Source: Saprospiraceae bacterium
GTDB lineage: Bacteria > Bacteroidota > Bacteroidia > Chitinophagales > Saprospiraceae
Direction of reading: 5' to 3'
DNA: 58,175 nucleotides
NCBI GenBank assembly: GCA_020630955.1
Contig: JAHDIE010000008.1
Coordinates: 4,238 to 62,412, forward strand
Shown: positions 25,995-34,338 of the stretch, in pieces
Layout of the letters: every line of letters starts with the position of its first letter
How positions within the stretch are numbered: position 1 is the first letter of the stretch
Position numbers and translations under genes: made by a program
Notes under the pieces: model-generated
Databases searched by the model: none
What the model was told of the DNA's origin: nothing
The model's input: the letters and a program-made list of their open reading frames with translations, nothing else

Positions 25995-26108
25995 TTCAAT
26001 TGACCTAAATTATTGTGTTTTTATTAAATTTAACTGCTCTCAAATGCCCAACTAAGCAATAGTTTGGATTCTTTGGCTCCACAATGTATAACATTATAGG
26101 TATTTAAT

Positions 26109-26116
26109 TATTTTTG
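26109..26116 (+). promoter_or_regulatory. Candidate -7 element (TATTTTTG) of glycosyltransferase gene 1
   Basis: A perfect TAnnTTTG ending 20 bases before the ATG at 26137. No -33 element is evident. Confidence 0.38.
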
Positions 26117-26136
26117 GTACAAATATCTTATGATAT

Positions 26137-27366
26137 ATGCGAGTACTCCAACTCTGTAGAAAATTCCCTTATCCATTAAAAGATGGGGAGTCCATTGCTG
26201 TTAATAGTCTTAGCAGTGCACTTGCACGATATGGTTGTGAGATTACCTTGCTTGCAATGAATACAGAGAAGCATTATTCTGAAATACCAGATCATTGTGC
26301 AGAGCTTTCCCATTATCACAGAATAGAAAGCGTATATGTAGATAATACCTTAAATGCTGTTGATGCATTTGTTGATTTAATTTCAGGTAAATCTTACAAC
26401 ATTACACGATTTGATAATGAAAAATATAGAGATAAATTGATTTCAATGCTGAATGAAAACCAATATGATGTTATTCAGTTAGAGTCAAGTTATCTTTCTG
26501 TTTATGTAGATTCAATCCAAGAAAACTCAAATGCTAAAATTGCTTTGAGAAGCCACAATCTAGAGTATGAGATTTGGGAGCGGATTGCTGAAAATACCAA
26601 GCGAGGGCTTAAAAGTTGGTATTTAAACAAATGTGCTGAACGCCTTTTCAAATTTGAAGTAGATCAGTTAGAATCTTATGATTTACTTGTAAGTATCACT
26701 GATAAAGATTTACAAAAATATAAGGAGCTTGGATATTCTAAGCAAGGAATTTCATCACCGGCTGGATTAGATCTAGATAAATATGAGTTAAGCAATATTC
26801 AGCAAGAGATGTCGCTTTCTTTTATTGGTTCCTTAGATTGGATGCCAAATCTAAATGGGTTGAAATGGTTTATTGATAATGTTTGGCCTATTGTATCAAG
26901 AAAGAATCCAAATTTGAAATTTCATGTCGCAGGAAGAAATATGGATAGTATTCTTAATAATCTATCATCCTCAAATTTAGTCATTGAAGGAGAGGTAGAT
27001 TGTGCGAAAGAATTTATCTCCAGGCATAATATCATGATAGTACCATTATTTTCTGGAAGTGGTATAAGAATCAAAATTCTAGAAGGATTAGCCATGGGTA
27101 AAACTGTCATTTCTACTTCCTTAGGTGCTGAAGGGATTTCCGTTGTAAATGGTGAACAGATTTTGCTTGCCGATAATATTCAACAATTTGTTGAGGCAAT
27201 TCAATATTGCATCAGTGAACCACAAGTACTTAAAGAATTTAGAGAAAAAGGAAGGAAGTTGATTGAGGAAAAGTACAGCAATTTTAATAATGGGAAAAAA
27301 CTTGTTGAATCTTACCATAATTTATGTGGAATCCCAATGAAAACTCCTAAACACGTCCATAAGTAA
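26137..27366 (+). CDS. Glycosyltransferase, GT4/GT-B type
   Basis: A cytoplasmic GT-B glycosyltransferase of 409 residues. The N-terminal domain begins MRVLQLCRKFPYPLKDGES with a nucleotide-sugar-type Rossmann start. The C-terminal domain has FIGSLDWMPNLNGLKWF, FHVAGR and the donor-binding IMIVPLFSGSGIRIKILEG with the conserved E. The family makes polysaccharide or lipopolysaccharide linkages. A second GT-B gene follows 76 bp downstream with similar N-terminal architecture (KFPYPL versus RFPYPL). Substrates are unknown. Confidence 0.87.
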   Translation: MRVLQLCRKFPYPLKDGESIAVNSLSSALARYGCEITLLAMNTEKHYSEIPDHCAELSHYHRIESVYVDNTLNAVDAFVDLISGKSYNITRFDNEKYRDKLISMLNENQYDVIQLESSYLSVYVDSIQENSNAKIALRSHNLEYEIWERIAENTKRGLKSWYLNKCAERLFKFEVDQLESYDLLVSITDKDLQKYKELGYSKQGISSPAGLDLDKYELSNIQQEMSLSFIGSLDWMPNLNGLKWFIDNVWPIVSRKNPNLKFHVAGRNMDSILNNLSSSNLVIEGEVDCAKEFISRHNIMIVPLFSGSGIRIKILEGLAMGKTVISTSLGAEGISVVNGEQILLADNIQQFVEAIQYCISEPQVLKEFREKGRKLIEEKYSNFNNGKKLVESYHNLCGIPMKTPKHVHK

Positions 27367-27413
27367 ATGAAAATGTATTGGACAAATCATTAGAACTCTT
27401 CTTCTTCTTTTAA

Positions 27414-27421
27414 TACTTTTG
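27414..27421 (+). promoter_or_regulatory. Candidate -7 element (TACTTTTG) of glycosyltransferase gene 2
   Basis: A perfect TAnnTTTG in the 76-bp gap, 21 bases before the GTG start. It suggests the second gene can be expressed independently of the first. Confidence 0.42.
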
Positions 27422-27442
27422 ATACAGTAAAAGCATGATTGA

Positions 27443-28609
27443 GTGAGACTACTTGTGGTAGCTAGCAGATTCCCTTATCCCCTTCAAAAAGGAGATAAAT
27501 TGAGATTATATCATCAGATTAGATGTCTATCCGAAAAGATGGACATTTTTCTCTATACGACAAGTGTAGCGGAGGTTTCCGAAACAGATATTGAAGAACT
27601 AAGTAAATATTGTATAGATATTCGTGTCCATCAATTGAATCAGGCTTCCATGATTAGTAATGTCTCACAATCATTGTTTACGCCTTTGCCACTTCAAGTT
27701 GGACTGTTTACTACCCGAAAGATAAAAAGCGAAATTAAAGCATTTGCTGAGGAACACAAGGTAGACCATATTTATTGCCAATTGGCTAGAATGGCGGAAA
27801 ATATAAAAGGATTAGAATATCCAAAGACTTTAGATTATATGGATGCCTTTGGGTTTGGAATGACCAAGAGGGCGGAGATGGGTGGATTGATGAAGAGATT
27901 GACTTATACCTTTGAAGCCAAAAGGATGAAAAGTTATGAGCGAGAAATATATCCTTTATTTGATCATCACACCATCATAACAGAACAAGACAAAACACGT
28001 CTTGGTATTCTTAATGAAAAAGTGACCATTGTTCCGAATGGAGTAGATACTGAGTTCTTTAAAAATCATGGTGGACTACTTTCTTATGATATCGTTTTTG
28101 TGGGGAATATGGGCTATTTGCCAAATATTGATGCTGCTAAAATGTTGGTTAATAAAATACTTCCAAAGACAAATAAGAAACTTGAAAGACAGCTTAAAGT
28201 GTTGATAGCAGGAGCCAGACCATCCAAGGAAGTGATTGATCTTGCAAAAGTAGAAGGAGTAACAATCGGTGGTTGGATGGAAGATATCCGATCAGCGTAT
28301 AAAAATGGTAAAATTTTCGTAGCACCCATTTTTAAAGGTATTGGTCAACAGAATAAAATTCTTGAGGCTATGTCTATGGAAATTCCATGCGTTGTAAACA
28401 GTCATGTAGCAAATGGACTAGGTCTAGAAAATGAAAAGCATTGTTTGATTGCTGACAGTAGAGATGAATTTGTGGAAAAAATAATTCTTTTGCTAGAAGA
28501 GCCCATTCTTTATACCAACCTATTGGTCAATGCGAAAGAATTAGTGATGCAAAAGTTTGTTTGGAAAAAACAAACTCAAGCTTTAGAGGATCTAATTTTA
28601 GGAAACTAG
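27443..28609 (+). CDS. Glycosyltransferase, GT-B type (TIGR03087-like)
   Basis: Opens MRLLVVASRFPYPLQKGDKLR, then has DYMDAFGFGMTKRAE, VPNGVDTEFF, IVFVGNMGYLPNIDAA and APIFKGIGQQNKILEAM. These match the sugar transferase group often linked to exopolysaccharide loci (PEP-CTERM/XrtA-type, TIGR03087-like, recalled). The start is GTG at 27443. A three-codon ORF (ATG at 27435) overlaps it, probably by chance. The 3' end overlaps porP by 4 bp on the other strand. It may act with the upstream glycosyltransferase in a surface polysaccharide. Confidence 0.86.
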   Translation: MRLLVVASRFPYPLQKGDKLRLYHQIRCLSEKMDIFLYTTSVAEVSETDIEELSKYCIDIRVHQLNQASMISNVSQSLFTPLPLQVGLFTTRKIKSEIKAFAEEHKVDHIYCQLARMAENIKGLEYPKTLDYMDAFGFGMTKRAEMGGLMKRLTYTFEAKRMKSYEREIYPLFDHHTIITEQDKTRLGILNEKVTIVPNGVDTEFFKNHGGLLSYDIVFVGNMGYLPNIDAAKMLVNKILPKTNKKLERQLKVLIAGARPSKEVIDLAKVEGVTIGGWMEDIRSAYKNGKIFVAPIFKGIGQQNKILEAMSMEIPCVVNSHVANGLGLENEKHCLIADSRDEFVEKIILLLEEPILYTNLLVNAKELVMQKFVWKKQTQALEDLILGN

Positions 28610-29682
28610 AAATCTGGGCAAAAAGTACCTGCCGACTCATTATAATAATCGCCGTGAAATCGGAATGAAACTTCAAAGGAATTGAATCCTCTAGTACCAC
28701 TGAATGTTTGTTGCAAATTAACATCATAACTCACACCAATTAAAAAGTTTTTTAATTGGAATCCCACAAGTGGGCTCAATGCATTGAAGCCAAAACCATC
28801 AATATTATCGATCATTGATAGGTAAGCTCCAAAATGGAAAGCATTGAAATAGCCTTCAAGGAAATACTTCAAATTGGTACCTAATCTTAGTTCAGAATCA
28901 TAGCCCTGAGTTTGGTACAAGGCTCTTGGAGAAAGTACCATACGATCAGTCAATTTTTGATCATAACTAACATGAAACACAAATCGAGAATTTAACTGAC
29001 TTTTTAAATCTGTAGCAGGGTTTGGGTTGTTCTGATTTTTATAAAAGGATACATTGGGTGTAGTAATATGATGGATTGCTGCACCGGCAAAAAATGCGGT
29101 GGTTTTTGATGGGCGTATGTGATAATTCAATCCTAATGTTATGTCAACGAAGCCTAAATTGTTTGGGGGAAGTACTTCTGCTGTAGATTCAGTATATCCA
29201 TCTAATTCGTTGAATTCATCTCCAAAATAGAGTTGATCATAATTGATATTTCTTTGGAATATACTAATCTGCGCACCAGCACCTAAATATTGCTTACTTT
29301 CTTTTGACAGAAGCTTGTGATAGGCTCCACTGATCGAAATTTGAGACGTGTTTAGGGCTATTTGATTGACTTGGTCATTAGCGAAGAATAAACTGATACC
29401 TGCTCGATCTGTAAGTTTCTTGTTTTGGCCTACATCAAATTTCACCTCACCTCCCACTGCTGTCGTAGTATATGGATTATCTACACCACCTCTCCATTGA
29501 TCTTTATAGACCATACCAACACGGTAGGTACCATCTATGGTCCCCGTCAATGCTGGGTTTATTTGATATGGGACAACATAAAATTGGGTAAAATTAACAT
29601 CTTGGGAAACGGCGTGATTTATGCTATAAATAGAGCAGAGTAGAGCTGTAATGAACCAGATATAATGCTTCTTCATCTTCAT
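28606..29682 (-). CDS. PorP/SprF family T9SS-associated outer membrane protein
   Basis: A 358-residue outer-membrane beta-barrel with a signal peptide ending at about residue 26 (HAVSQ). Typical family segments are FTQFYVVPYQINPALTG near the N-terminus, VYKDQWRGGVDNPYTTTAVGGE, and GAGAQISIFQRNINYDQL. The final segment FEVSFRFHGDYYNESAGTFCPDF fits the family. PorP/SprF proteins associate with the type IX secretion machinery or with individual large adhesins. The usual partner, a giant secreted gliding-type adhesin, is not adjacent here, so this is a solitary copy. Confidence 0.9.
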   Translation of the reverse strand: MKMKKHYIWFITALLCSIYSINHAVSQDVNFTQFYVVPYQINPALTGTIDGTYRVGMVYKDQWRGGVDNPYTTTAVGGEVKFDVGQNKKLTDRAGISLFFANDQVNQIALNTSQISISGAYHKLLSKESKQYLGAGAQISIFQRNINYDQLYFGDEFNELDGYTESTAEVLPPNNLGFVDITLGLNYHIRPSKTTAFFAGAAIHHITTPNVSFYKNQNNPNPATDLKSQLNSRFVFHVSYDQKLTDRMVLSPRALYQTQGYDSELRLGTNLKYFLEGYFNAFHFGAYLSMIDNIDGFGFNALSPLVGFQLKNFLIGVSYDVNLQQTFSGTRGFNSFEVSFRFHGDYYNESAGTFCPDF

Positions 29683-29840
29683 ACTTTCATTTAACTATCA
29701 AAGAACGATTGTATTGTGATTAGGCAAATATTTTGTGAATTGAACAGTTTTAGCTGACAGTCAGGCACAAATTTACAATAGTATAATGTGATTGACTAAT
29801 TTTATCGACCTAAGGTTTAATATCTAAAAATTATTGATCA

Positions 29841-30641
29841 ATTAAAGCGGATATAGAATACGGTATTTGTCGAGTCTCAATCAGTCCAATGCGTAATTCT
29901 GCGGATGATAGATCTGAGATGATTTCTCAATTGCTTTTTGGGGAATTGGTCGAGATTTACAAGAAAAAGAAGAAAACTTGGCTTAAAATAATAAGCATAC
30001 ATGATGATTATCTTGGATGGGTAGACAAAAAACACATCCTTAACATCACGAAGAAGGAGTTTGAAAAACTGAAAGGATGTAGCACTTTGTCTTTGGATTG
30101 GGTAAATCATGCTACGTCAAAGGGAATGTCCATTCCAATAGTAGCGGGCTCAAATTTGCACAATTTTGATGGACTTACGTCAAAATCGCCTTTTGGTAGA
30201 TTTCAATATAGTGGACAAATCATAGATGCTACCCAAATAGAGATCACTGGCGAACTAATTTCTAAATTGACAAGGAAATACCTTAACGCTCCATATCTAT
30301 GGGGCGGCAGATCTCCTTTTGGTATAGATTGCTCTGGATTTACCCAAATTATTTACAAAATGCTTGGGTATGATATACCCAGAGATTCTTCTGATCAAGT
30401 AGAACTTGGAGAAACTGTTGATTTCAGTATTGATACGCAAATTGGCGATCTGGCTTTTTTCGTAAACAAGGAAAATAGGATTATCCATGTAGGAATTCTT
30501 TTGGAAGAGAATCTGATAATTCATGCTTCAGGATGGGTGAGGGTGGATAGCTTTGACCACTTTGGAATTTTCAACAATGAAACCCAAAAATATTCTCACG
30601 TCCTACGAATAATTAAAAGGATATTGCCAATTCGGCTATAA
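29841..30641 (+). CDS. NlpC/P60 (C40) cell-wall hydrolase with SH3-like domain; non-canonical start
   Basis: A cysteine peptidase cutting peptidoglycan stem peptides. SH3-like domains (about residues 1-135 from the extended start) precede the catalytic domain with Cys in FGIDCSGFTQ, His in IIHVGIL and a third polar His in LIIHASGWV. The frame continues upstream of the first ATG (29889) to a stop at 29835 and encodes EYGICRVSISPMRNSA. This matches the conserved start of homologues (xYGIC.LSI.P.R). No ATG, GTG or TTG lies in that stretch; candidates are ATT at 29841 or ATA at 29853. I used ATT. The 3' end overlaps the next gene by 6 bp. Confidence 0.85.
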   Translation: MKADIEYGICRVSISPMRNSADDRSEMISQLLFGELVEIYKKKKKTWLKIISIHDDYLGWVDKKHILNITKKEFEKLKGCSTLSLDWVNHATSKGMSIPIVAGSNLHNFDGLTSKSPFGRFQYSGQIIDATQIEITGELISKLTRKYLNAPYLWGGRSPFGIDCSGFTQIIYKMLGYDIPRDSSDQVELGETVDFSIDTQIGDLAFFVNKENRIIHVGILLEENLIIHASGWVRVDSFDHFGIFNNETQKYSHVLRIIKRILPIRL

Positions 30642-31613
30642 GAAACCTACTGATTTCATCCATTCGTCGCTGTATACCTTGCCAAGGTATCGACTTCCAT
30701 GATCATGAAACAAACAAACAACAACATCGGTTGGCTTGAGTTCATCCTTTAATTGTCTAATACCAGCCAACACAGATCCTGCAGAATATCCTAAAAATAA
30801 TCCTTCAGTTGCCGCAAGTTCTCTAGCAGCAATTGCTCCATCTTTATCTGTAACTTTTTCGAAATGATCTATGATAGGAAAATTAATACACTCTGGAATA
30901 ATGTCTTCGCCAACACCTTCGGTGTAGTAAGGATGGATAAGACTTTCATCGATCTCTCCAGTGAGGTGATAATGTTTTAAAATGGATCCATAAGTGTCTA
31001 TGCCCCAAAGTTTTATGTCTGGGTTTTGTTCCTTAAGATACTTTCCTGTCCCTGAAATAGTTCCACCAGTACCAACAGCGGTAATAAAATGGGTGATCTT
31101 TCCATCTGTTTGTTCCCAAATTTCAGGACCTGTACTTTGATAGTGTCCTAAGGCATTTGCTTGATTATCGTATTGATTCATCCAAACAGAATTTGGCGTT
31201 TTCTTATGGATGCTTTCCGCCATCGAATAGTATGATTGTGGGTCTTCTGCATCAACATTATTTGGACAGATAATCACTTCTGCGCCAACTGCACGAAGGA
31301 TATCAATCTTATTTTGCGCCTGTTTGTCGGTAGTTGTAAAAATACATTTATAACCTTTGACAGCTGCCACCAAGGCTAAGCCCATCCCCGTATTTCCGGA
31401 AGTACATTCTACAATAGTACCTCCTGGTTTAAGGGCACCTGATTTCTCTGCTTCTTCAACCATAGCAAGCGCCATTCTATCTTTAACGGAGTGTCCTGGA
31501 TTGAGATACTCCACTTTTGCAAGCACCAATGCTGGAACTTCTTCAACTGTTTTATTAAGTTTGATAAGTGGGGTATTCCCAATTGCTTCTATAATATTAT
31601 TGTGGTATTTCAT
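30636..31613 (-). CDS. PLP-dependent cysteine synthase / cystathionine beta-synthase-like enzyme
   Basis: A fold-type II PLP enzyme of about 325 residues. The PLP lysine lies in NPGHSVKDRMAL, the phosphate-binding loop is ECTSGNTGMGLA, and AVGTGGTISGTGKYLKEQNP is the second loop. The C-terminus HDHGSRYLGKVYSDEWM is typical of the cystathionine beta-synthase-like subgroup without CBS domains. It would condense a serine derivative with sulfide or homocysteine. The ATG at 31613 is preferred over the GTG at 31631. A -7 element overlaps the GTG. Whether it is CysK or CBS cannot be decided here. Confidence 0.9.
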   Translation of the reverse strand: MKYHNNIIEAIGNTPLIKLNKTVEEVPALVLAKVEYLNPGHSVKDRMALAMVEEAEKSGALKPGGTIVECTSGNTGMGLALVAAVKGYKCIFTTTDKQAQNKIDILRAVGAEVIICPNNVDAEDPQSYYSMAESIHKKTPNSVWMNQYDNQANALGHYQSTGPEIWEQTDGKITHFITAVGTGGTISGTGKYLKEQNPDIKLWGIDTYGSILKHYHLTGEIDESLIHPYYTEGVGEDIIPECINFPIIDHFEKVTDKDGAIAARELAATEGLFLGYSAGSVLAGIRQLKDELKPTDVVVCLFHDHGSRYLGKVYSDEWMKSVGFL

Positions 31614-31630
31614 ATTTTTATTTGAAGCCA

Positions 31631-31638
31631 CAAATATA
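31631..31638 (-). promoter_or_regulatory. Candidate -7 element (TATATTTG) of the cysteine-synthase-like gene
   Basis: A perfect TAnnTTTG on the minus strand ending 17 bases before the ATG at 31613. It overlaps the alternative GTG start, supporting the ATG. Confidence 0.42.
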
Positions 31639-31662
31639 TAGAATCAAAAATTCTATTTTAAC

Positions 31663-32850
31663 TTAAGGTTTATTTATTTGATAGGTCATAGAAATTTGTA
31701 CTCGAGAATCAAAAGCCCCAATTTTCTTAGCAACAGCTGGAGACATAACAACATCTATGTCCTTTTTGAAGGCATTTTCAGGTATTCTTCCAACTACTCT
31801 TGCAAACGTGCTTAACCCATTGACTGGATTTGTAATTTTAATCAAGGTATTGACTTTGGCCGTTTTGTGTAGAACCATTAGATTTTCATAGTCTTTTCCC
31901 TTTTTATCCCAATAGGCAATACCTTTCAAGGATTTAGAAATAACGCTACTTTCTGTTTCTTTCGGACTCTCAAAATTGGCGCTGTCGGTGGCCATTCCTT
32001 GATCATTTGATAGTATCCCTTTGTTAAGTACTGAGTCATTAGTTGGGACAATTTTCTCAAATTTTGCTTCATTTTTTATTGCTGGTGCACCTTCTGTCGA
32101 TTTTGTTGTCGATACCAATTCTTCTCTTTGGGCTTTCGCTAAATTAGCTTCGTTGTTTTGCAAATATAGATTGTCGGTTTCTTGTGCTTCTAAATAATCT
32201 TTTTGAGTATTTGGAGAATTATAGATTGGTTTCGCTTTCTCAAAATGTGTTGTTTGCTGTTCAAGCGCTACATTTTCAGGAGTTGAGTTCATTTTTGAAG
32301 ATTGGTTTTTATTAACTTCTCTTTCAATCAAAACCAATTCTTCTTGTTTTATTGTGCTTTCATTATCTTCCAGCCTGTAGTACCCGACCAGCAGTTTTTG
32401 ATCAATAGCTAAGGTAAATCCAGAAAGTCCATTCCTTTCAATCATGTCTTTCACATCTTGAGAAAAGTAAACTTTTGAAATTCGAAATAAGGTTTCTGAC
32501 TTTTTGATTTTATAATATACAGGAATGTATCCTTCTGTAAAGGCATTGTCGACTCTAAAAAAACTTTTGTTGAGGGGGAGGATTAATTCTTGACCAATGC
32601 TAATGCTTTCTGGATCCGAAATATCGTTTAACATCATTGCATCAATGGTCGCCACATGATATTTCTTACAAATGGAATATAGTGTACTACCTTTTTCAAA
32701 TTTAATGGAAAAATAGGCGTTAGAAGATTCATCAACAACTACTTCAAGTGATTTCTGATTTAGATTAACTTGTGATTGTCCAATACTTGGCATTATTGAA
32801 AGCCCAAAATAGTAGAATATCAATGTGCCTAAAATCTGTATATTACGCAT
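31663..32850 (-). CDS. LysM protein with RlpA-like C-terminal domain
   Basis: An exported protein of about 395 residues. The signal peptide (MRNIQILGTLIFYYFGLSIM...GQ) begins at the ATG at 32850. The first LysM unit is KFEKGSTLYSICKKYHV...GQELILPL (about 45-95); a second LysM-like stretch (KIKKSETLFRISKVYF, about 112-160) follows. A low-complexity Gln/Glu/Asn linker (about 165-300) leads to a C-terminal double-psi-type domain (GIAYWDKKGKDYENLMVLHK...TFARVVGRIP). Such proteins bind peptidoglycan, and the C-terminal domain resembles RlpA. No catalytic acid pair is asserted. Confidence 0.83.
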   Translation of the reverse strand: MRNIQILGTLIFYYFGLSIMPSIGQSQVNLNQKSLEVVVDESSNAYFSIKFEKGSTLYSICKKYHVATIDAMMLNDISDPESISIGQELILPLNKSFFRVDNAFTEGYIPVYYKIKKSETLFRISKVYFSQDVKDMIERNGLSGFTLAIDQKLLVGYYRLEDNESTIKQEELVLIEREVNKNQSSKMNSTPENVALEQQTTHFEKAKPIYNSPNTQKDYLEAQETDNLYLQNNEANLAKAQREELVSTTKSTEGAPAIKNEAKFEKIVPTNDSVLNKGILSNDQGMATDSANFESPKETESSVISKSLKGIAYWDKKGKDYENLMVLHKTAKVNTLIKITNPVNGLSTFARVVGRIPENAFKKDIDVVMSPAVAKKIGAFDSRVQISMTYQINKP

Positions 32851-32868
32851 GGTTTCTGGATTAAAGGA

Positions 32869-32876
32869 CAAAAATA
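32869..32876 (-). promoter_or_regulatory. Candidate -7 element (TATTTTTG) of the LysM gene
   Basis: A perfect TAnnTTTG on the minus strand. It overlaps the upstream alternative start at 32871 and ends 18 bases before the preferred ATG. Confidence 0.4.
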
Positions 32877-32920
32877 TTAAATATATTTATAATATAAAAC
32901 TCATTGTTAATTAAGAAGTT

Positions 32921-33658
32921 ATTAAAAAAGTTAAAGAAATACTAGCCATAATACCTGCCCGATATGAATCTTCAAGATTCCCTGCGAAGATGTTAGAAAA
33001 AATTGGTGATTTAAGTCTTGTTCAATTGGTTTATAGTAATGTTGTAAAGACTGGATATTTTAAAAGGGTTATAGTAGCTACAGATCACAACGAAATTAAA
33101 CATCAGATTGAATTATTAGGTGGGACTGCTATTCTGACTCCATCTGATCTTCCAAGTGGGACCGATCGAGCACTTTATGCTTTAAATAAATTAGACGATG
33201 AATATGACTTTGTGATCAATGTTCAAGGCGATGAAGCACTTATCTCGGGAGTTCAACTAGGGCCTTTAGTACGTTTGTTGAATTCAGAAAAGCAGATTGA
33301 TATTGCGACCTTATGTACTAAAAACAAGTCACTTGAAGATTTTGAAAACCCAAATTGTGTTAAATTAGTCAAGACCAATGAAGGTAAGGTTATTTACTTT
33401 TCTAGAGCCCAGATTCCTTATCCACGAGAGGGTAATTTCGATTCCTTTCTCCAGCACATTGGTGTTTATGCTTTTTCAAAAAGAGTGGTTCAGCAGATCA
33501 AAAATTTGCCAGAGAGTAAAGTAGAGAAAACAGAGAAATTGGAACAATTGAGATGGATGGAAGCTGGATTTGACATTTACGTAAGTGAAGTGAAAGGAAA
33601 ACTAATTGGCGTGGATACAAAAGAAGATTTGAAATTGGTTAGAAGCTTACTCGCCTAA
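32921..33658 (+). CDS. kdsB: 3-deoxy-manno-octulosonate cytidylyltransferase; non-canonical start
   Basis: Activates Kdo to CMP-Kdo for lipopolysaccharide core synthesis. The conserved N-terminal nucleotide loop (PARYESSRFPAKML) is encoded upstream of the first ATG (32990), in a frame open back to the stop at 32912. Between them there is no ATG, GTG or TTG; the best candidate is ATT at 32921, giving IKKVKEILAIIPARY. Other features are VATDHNEI, PSGTDRALYAL, NVQGDEALI and the C-terminal GVDTKEDL. The family needs the N-terminal loop for CTP binding. The 3' end overlaps cdd by 12 bp. Confidence 0.88.
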   Translation: MKKVKEILAIIPARYESSRFPAKMLEKIGDLSLVQLVYSNVVKTGYFKRVIVATDHNEIKHQIELLGGTAILTPSDLPSGTDRALYALNKLDDEYDFVINVQGDEALISGVQLGPLVRLLNSEKQIDIATLCTKNKSLEDFENPNCVKLVKTNEGKVIYFSRAQIPYPREGNFDSFLQHIGVYAFSKRVVQQIKNLPESKVEKTEKLEQLRWMEAGFDIYVSEVKGKLIGVDTKEDLKLVRSLLA

Positions 33659-34165
33659 AACTTTACCAGAAAATTGGTAGGGAAGAAGAAGTTCTGAATT
33701 ATCAAATTGATAAACGATATCTGTTTCTCCTTTCAGAAAAATCTCTATAGGAGATGATTGTTTTTGTTCAAATTCAGCAATTACTTGTCGACAGGCCCCA
33801 CAAGGGCTTACTGGCAATTCTAATTTCTTACTAGGATTTTTCGCAATAATGGCCAAGGACATCACTTTTAGACCGATGGCATTAACATGGGCATTATACA
33901 AAGCCACTCGTTCACCACAAATACACAAAGGATACGATGCATTTTCTTGGTTGCATCCACCATGAATAGAGCCATCTTCCATAAGAGCTGCAGCACCTAC
34001 ATAAAAATTTGAATAAGGAGCATATGCAACCATTAACATTCTTTCAGCCTCTTTTATTAAGGACTTGGCATAATCGTCTAAATGGATAAACTCTAGCTTT
34101 TTAATAATAGATTCTAATTTGTTATCAATATTATAAATTAAAGCAAATAATATTCCTATTAACAA
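33647..34165 (-). CDS. cdd: Cytidine deaminase
   Basis: Zinc enzyme converting cytidine or deoxycytidine to the uridine form, part of pyrimidine salvage. VAYAPYSNFYVGAAAL, NQENASYPLCICGERVAL (zinc Cys and catalytic Glu, with CGE where many members have CAE) and PVSPCGACRQVI (two zinc cysteines) are diagnostic. The start is uncertain. The TTG at 34165 adds a hydrophobic dozen residues (MLIGILFALIYN) not expected in the family, and no other ATG, GTG or TTG precedes the core. An ATT at 34129 would give a normal-looking N-terminus (IDNKLESIIKKLEF). The coordinates use the TTG. Confidence 0.88.
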   Translation of the reverse strand: MLIGILFALIYNIDNKLESIIKKLEFIHLDDYAKSLIKEAERMLMVAYAPYSNFYVGAAALMEDGSIHGGCNQENASYPLCICGERVALYNAHVNAIGLKVMSLAIIAKNPSKKLELPVSPCGACRQVIAEFEQKQSSPIEIFLKGETDIVYQFDNSELLLPYQFSGKVLGE

Positions 34166-34338
34166 TAATATGTCTTACTTCGCTGTCAAAATGACTAAAT
34201 ATGGAGTTTTTTTTACGATTAGACAATAAGTAGTCGCTTTTGAGCTTTAAAATTAGAACTGTTAATTCTTTGAAAGAGTTTGATATTATATTCTGACGCT
34301 GGTTAATAAATTGATTAAGATTTACCGAAAAAAATCGA

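Noticed and set aside
27435-27446. ATG ATT GAG TGA mini-ORF overlapping the second glycosyltransferase start
   Set aside because: Three codons, no conserved content, likely chance; nothing distinguishes it as a leader peptide.
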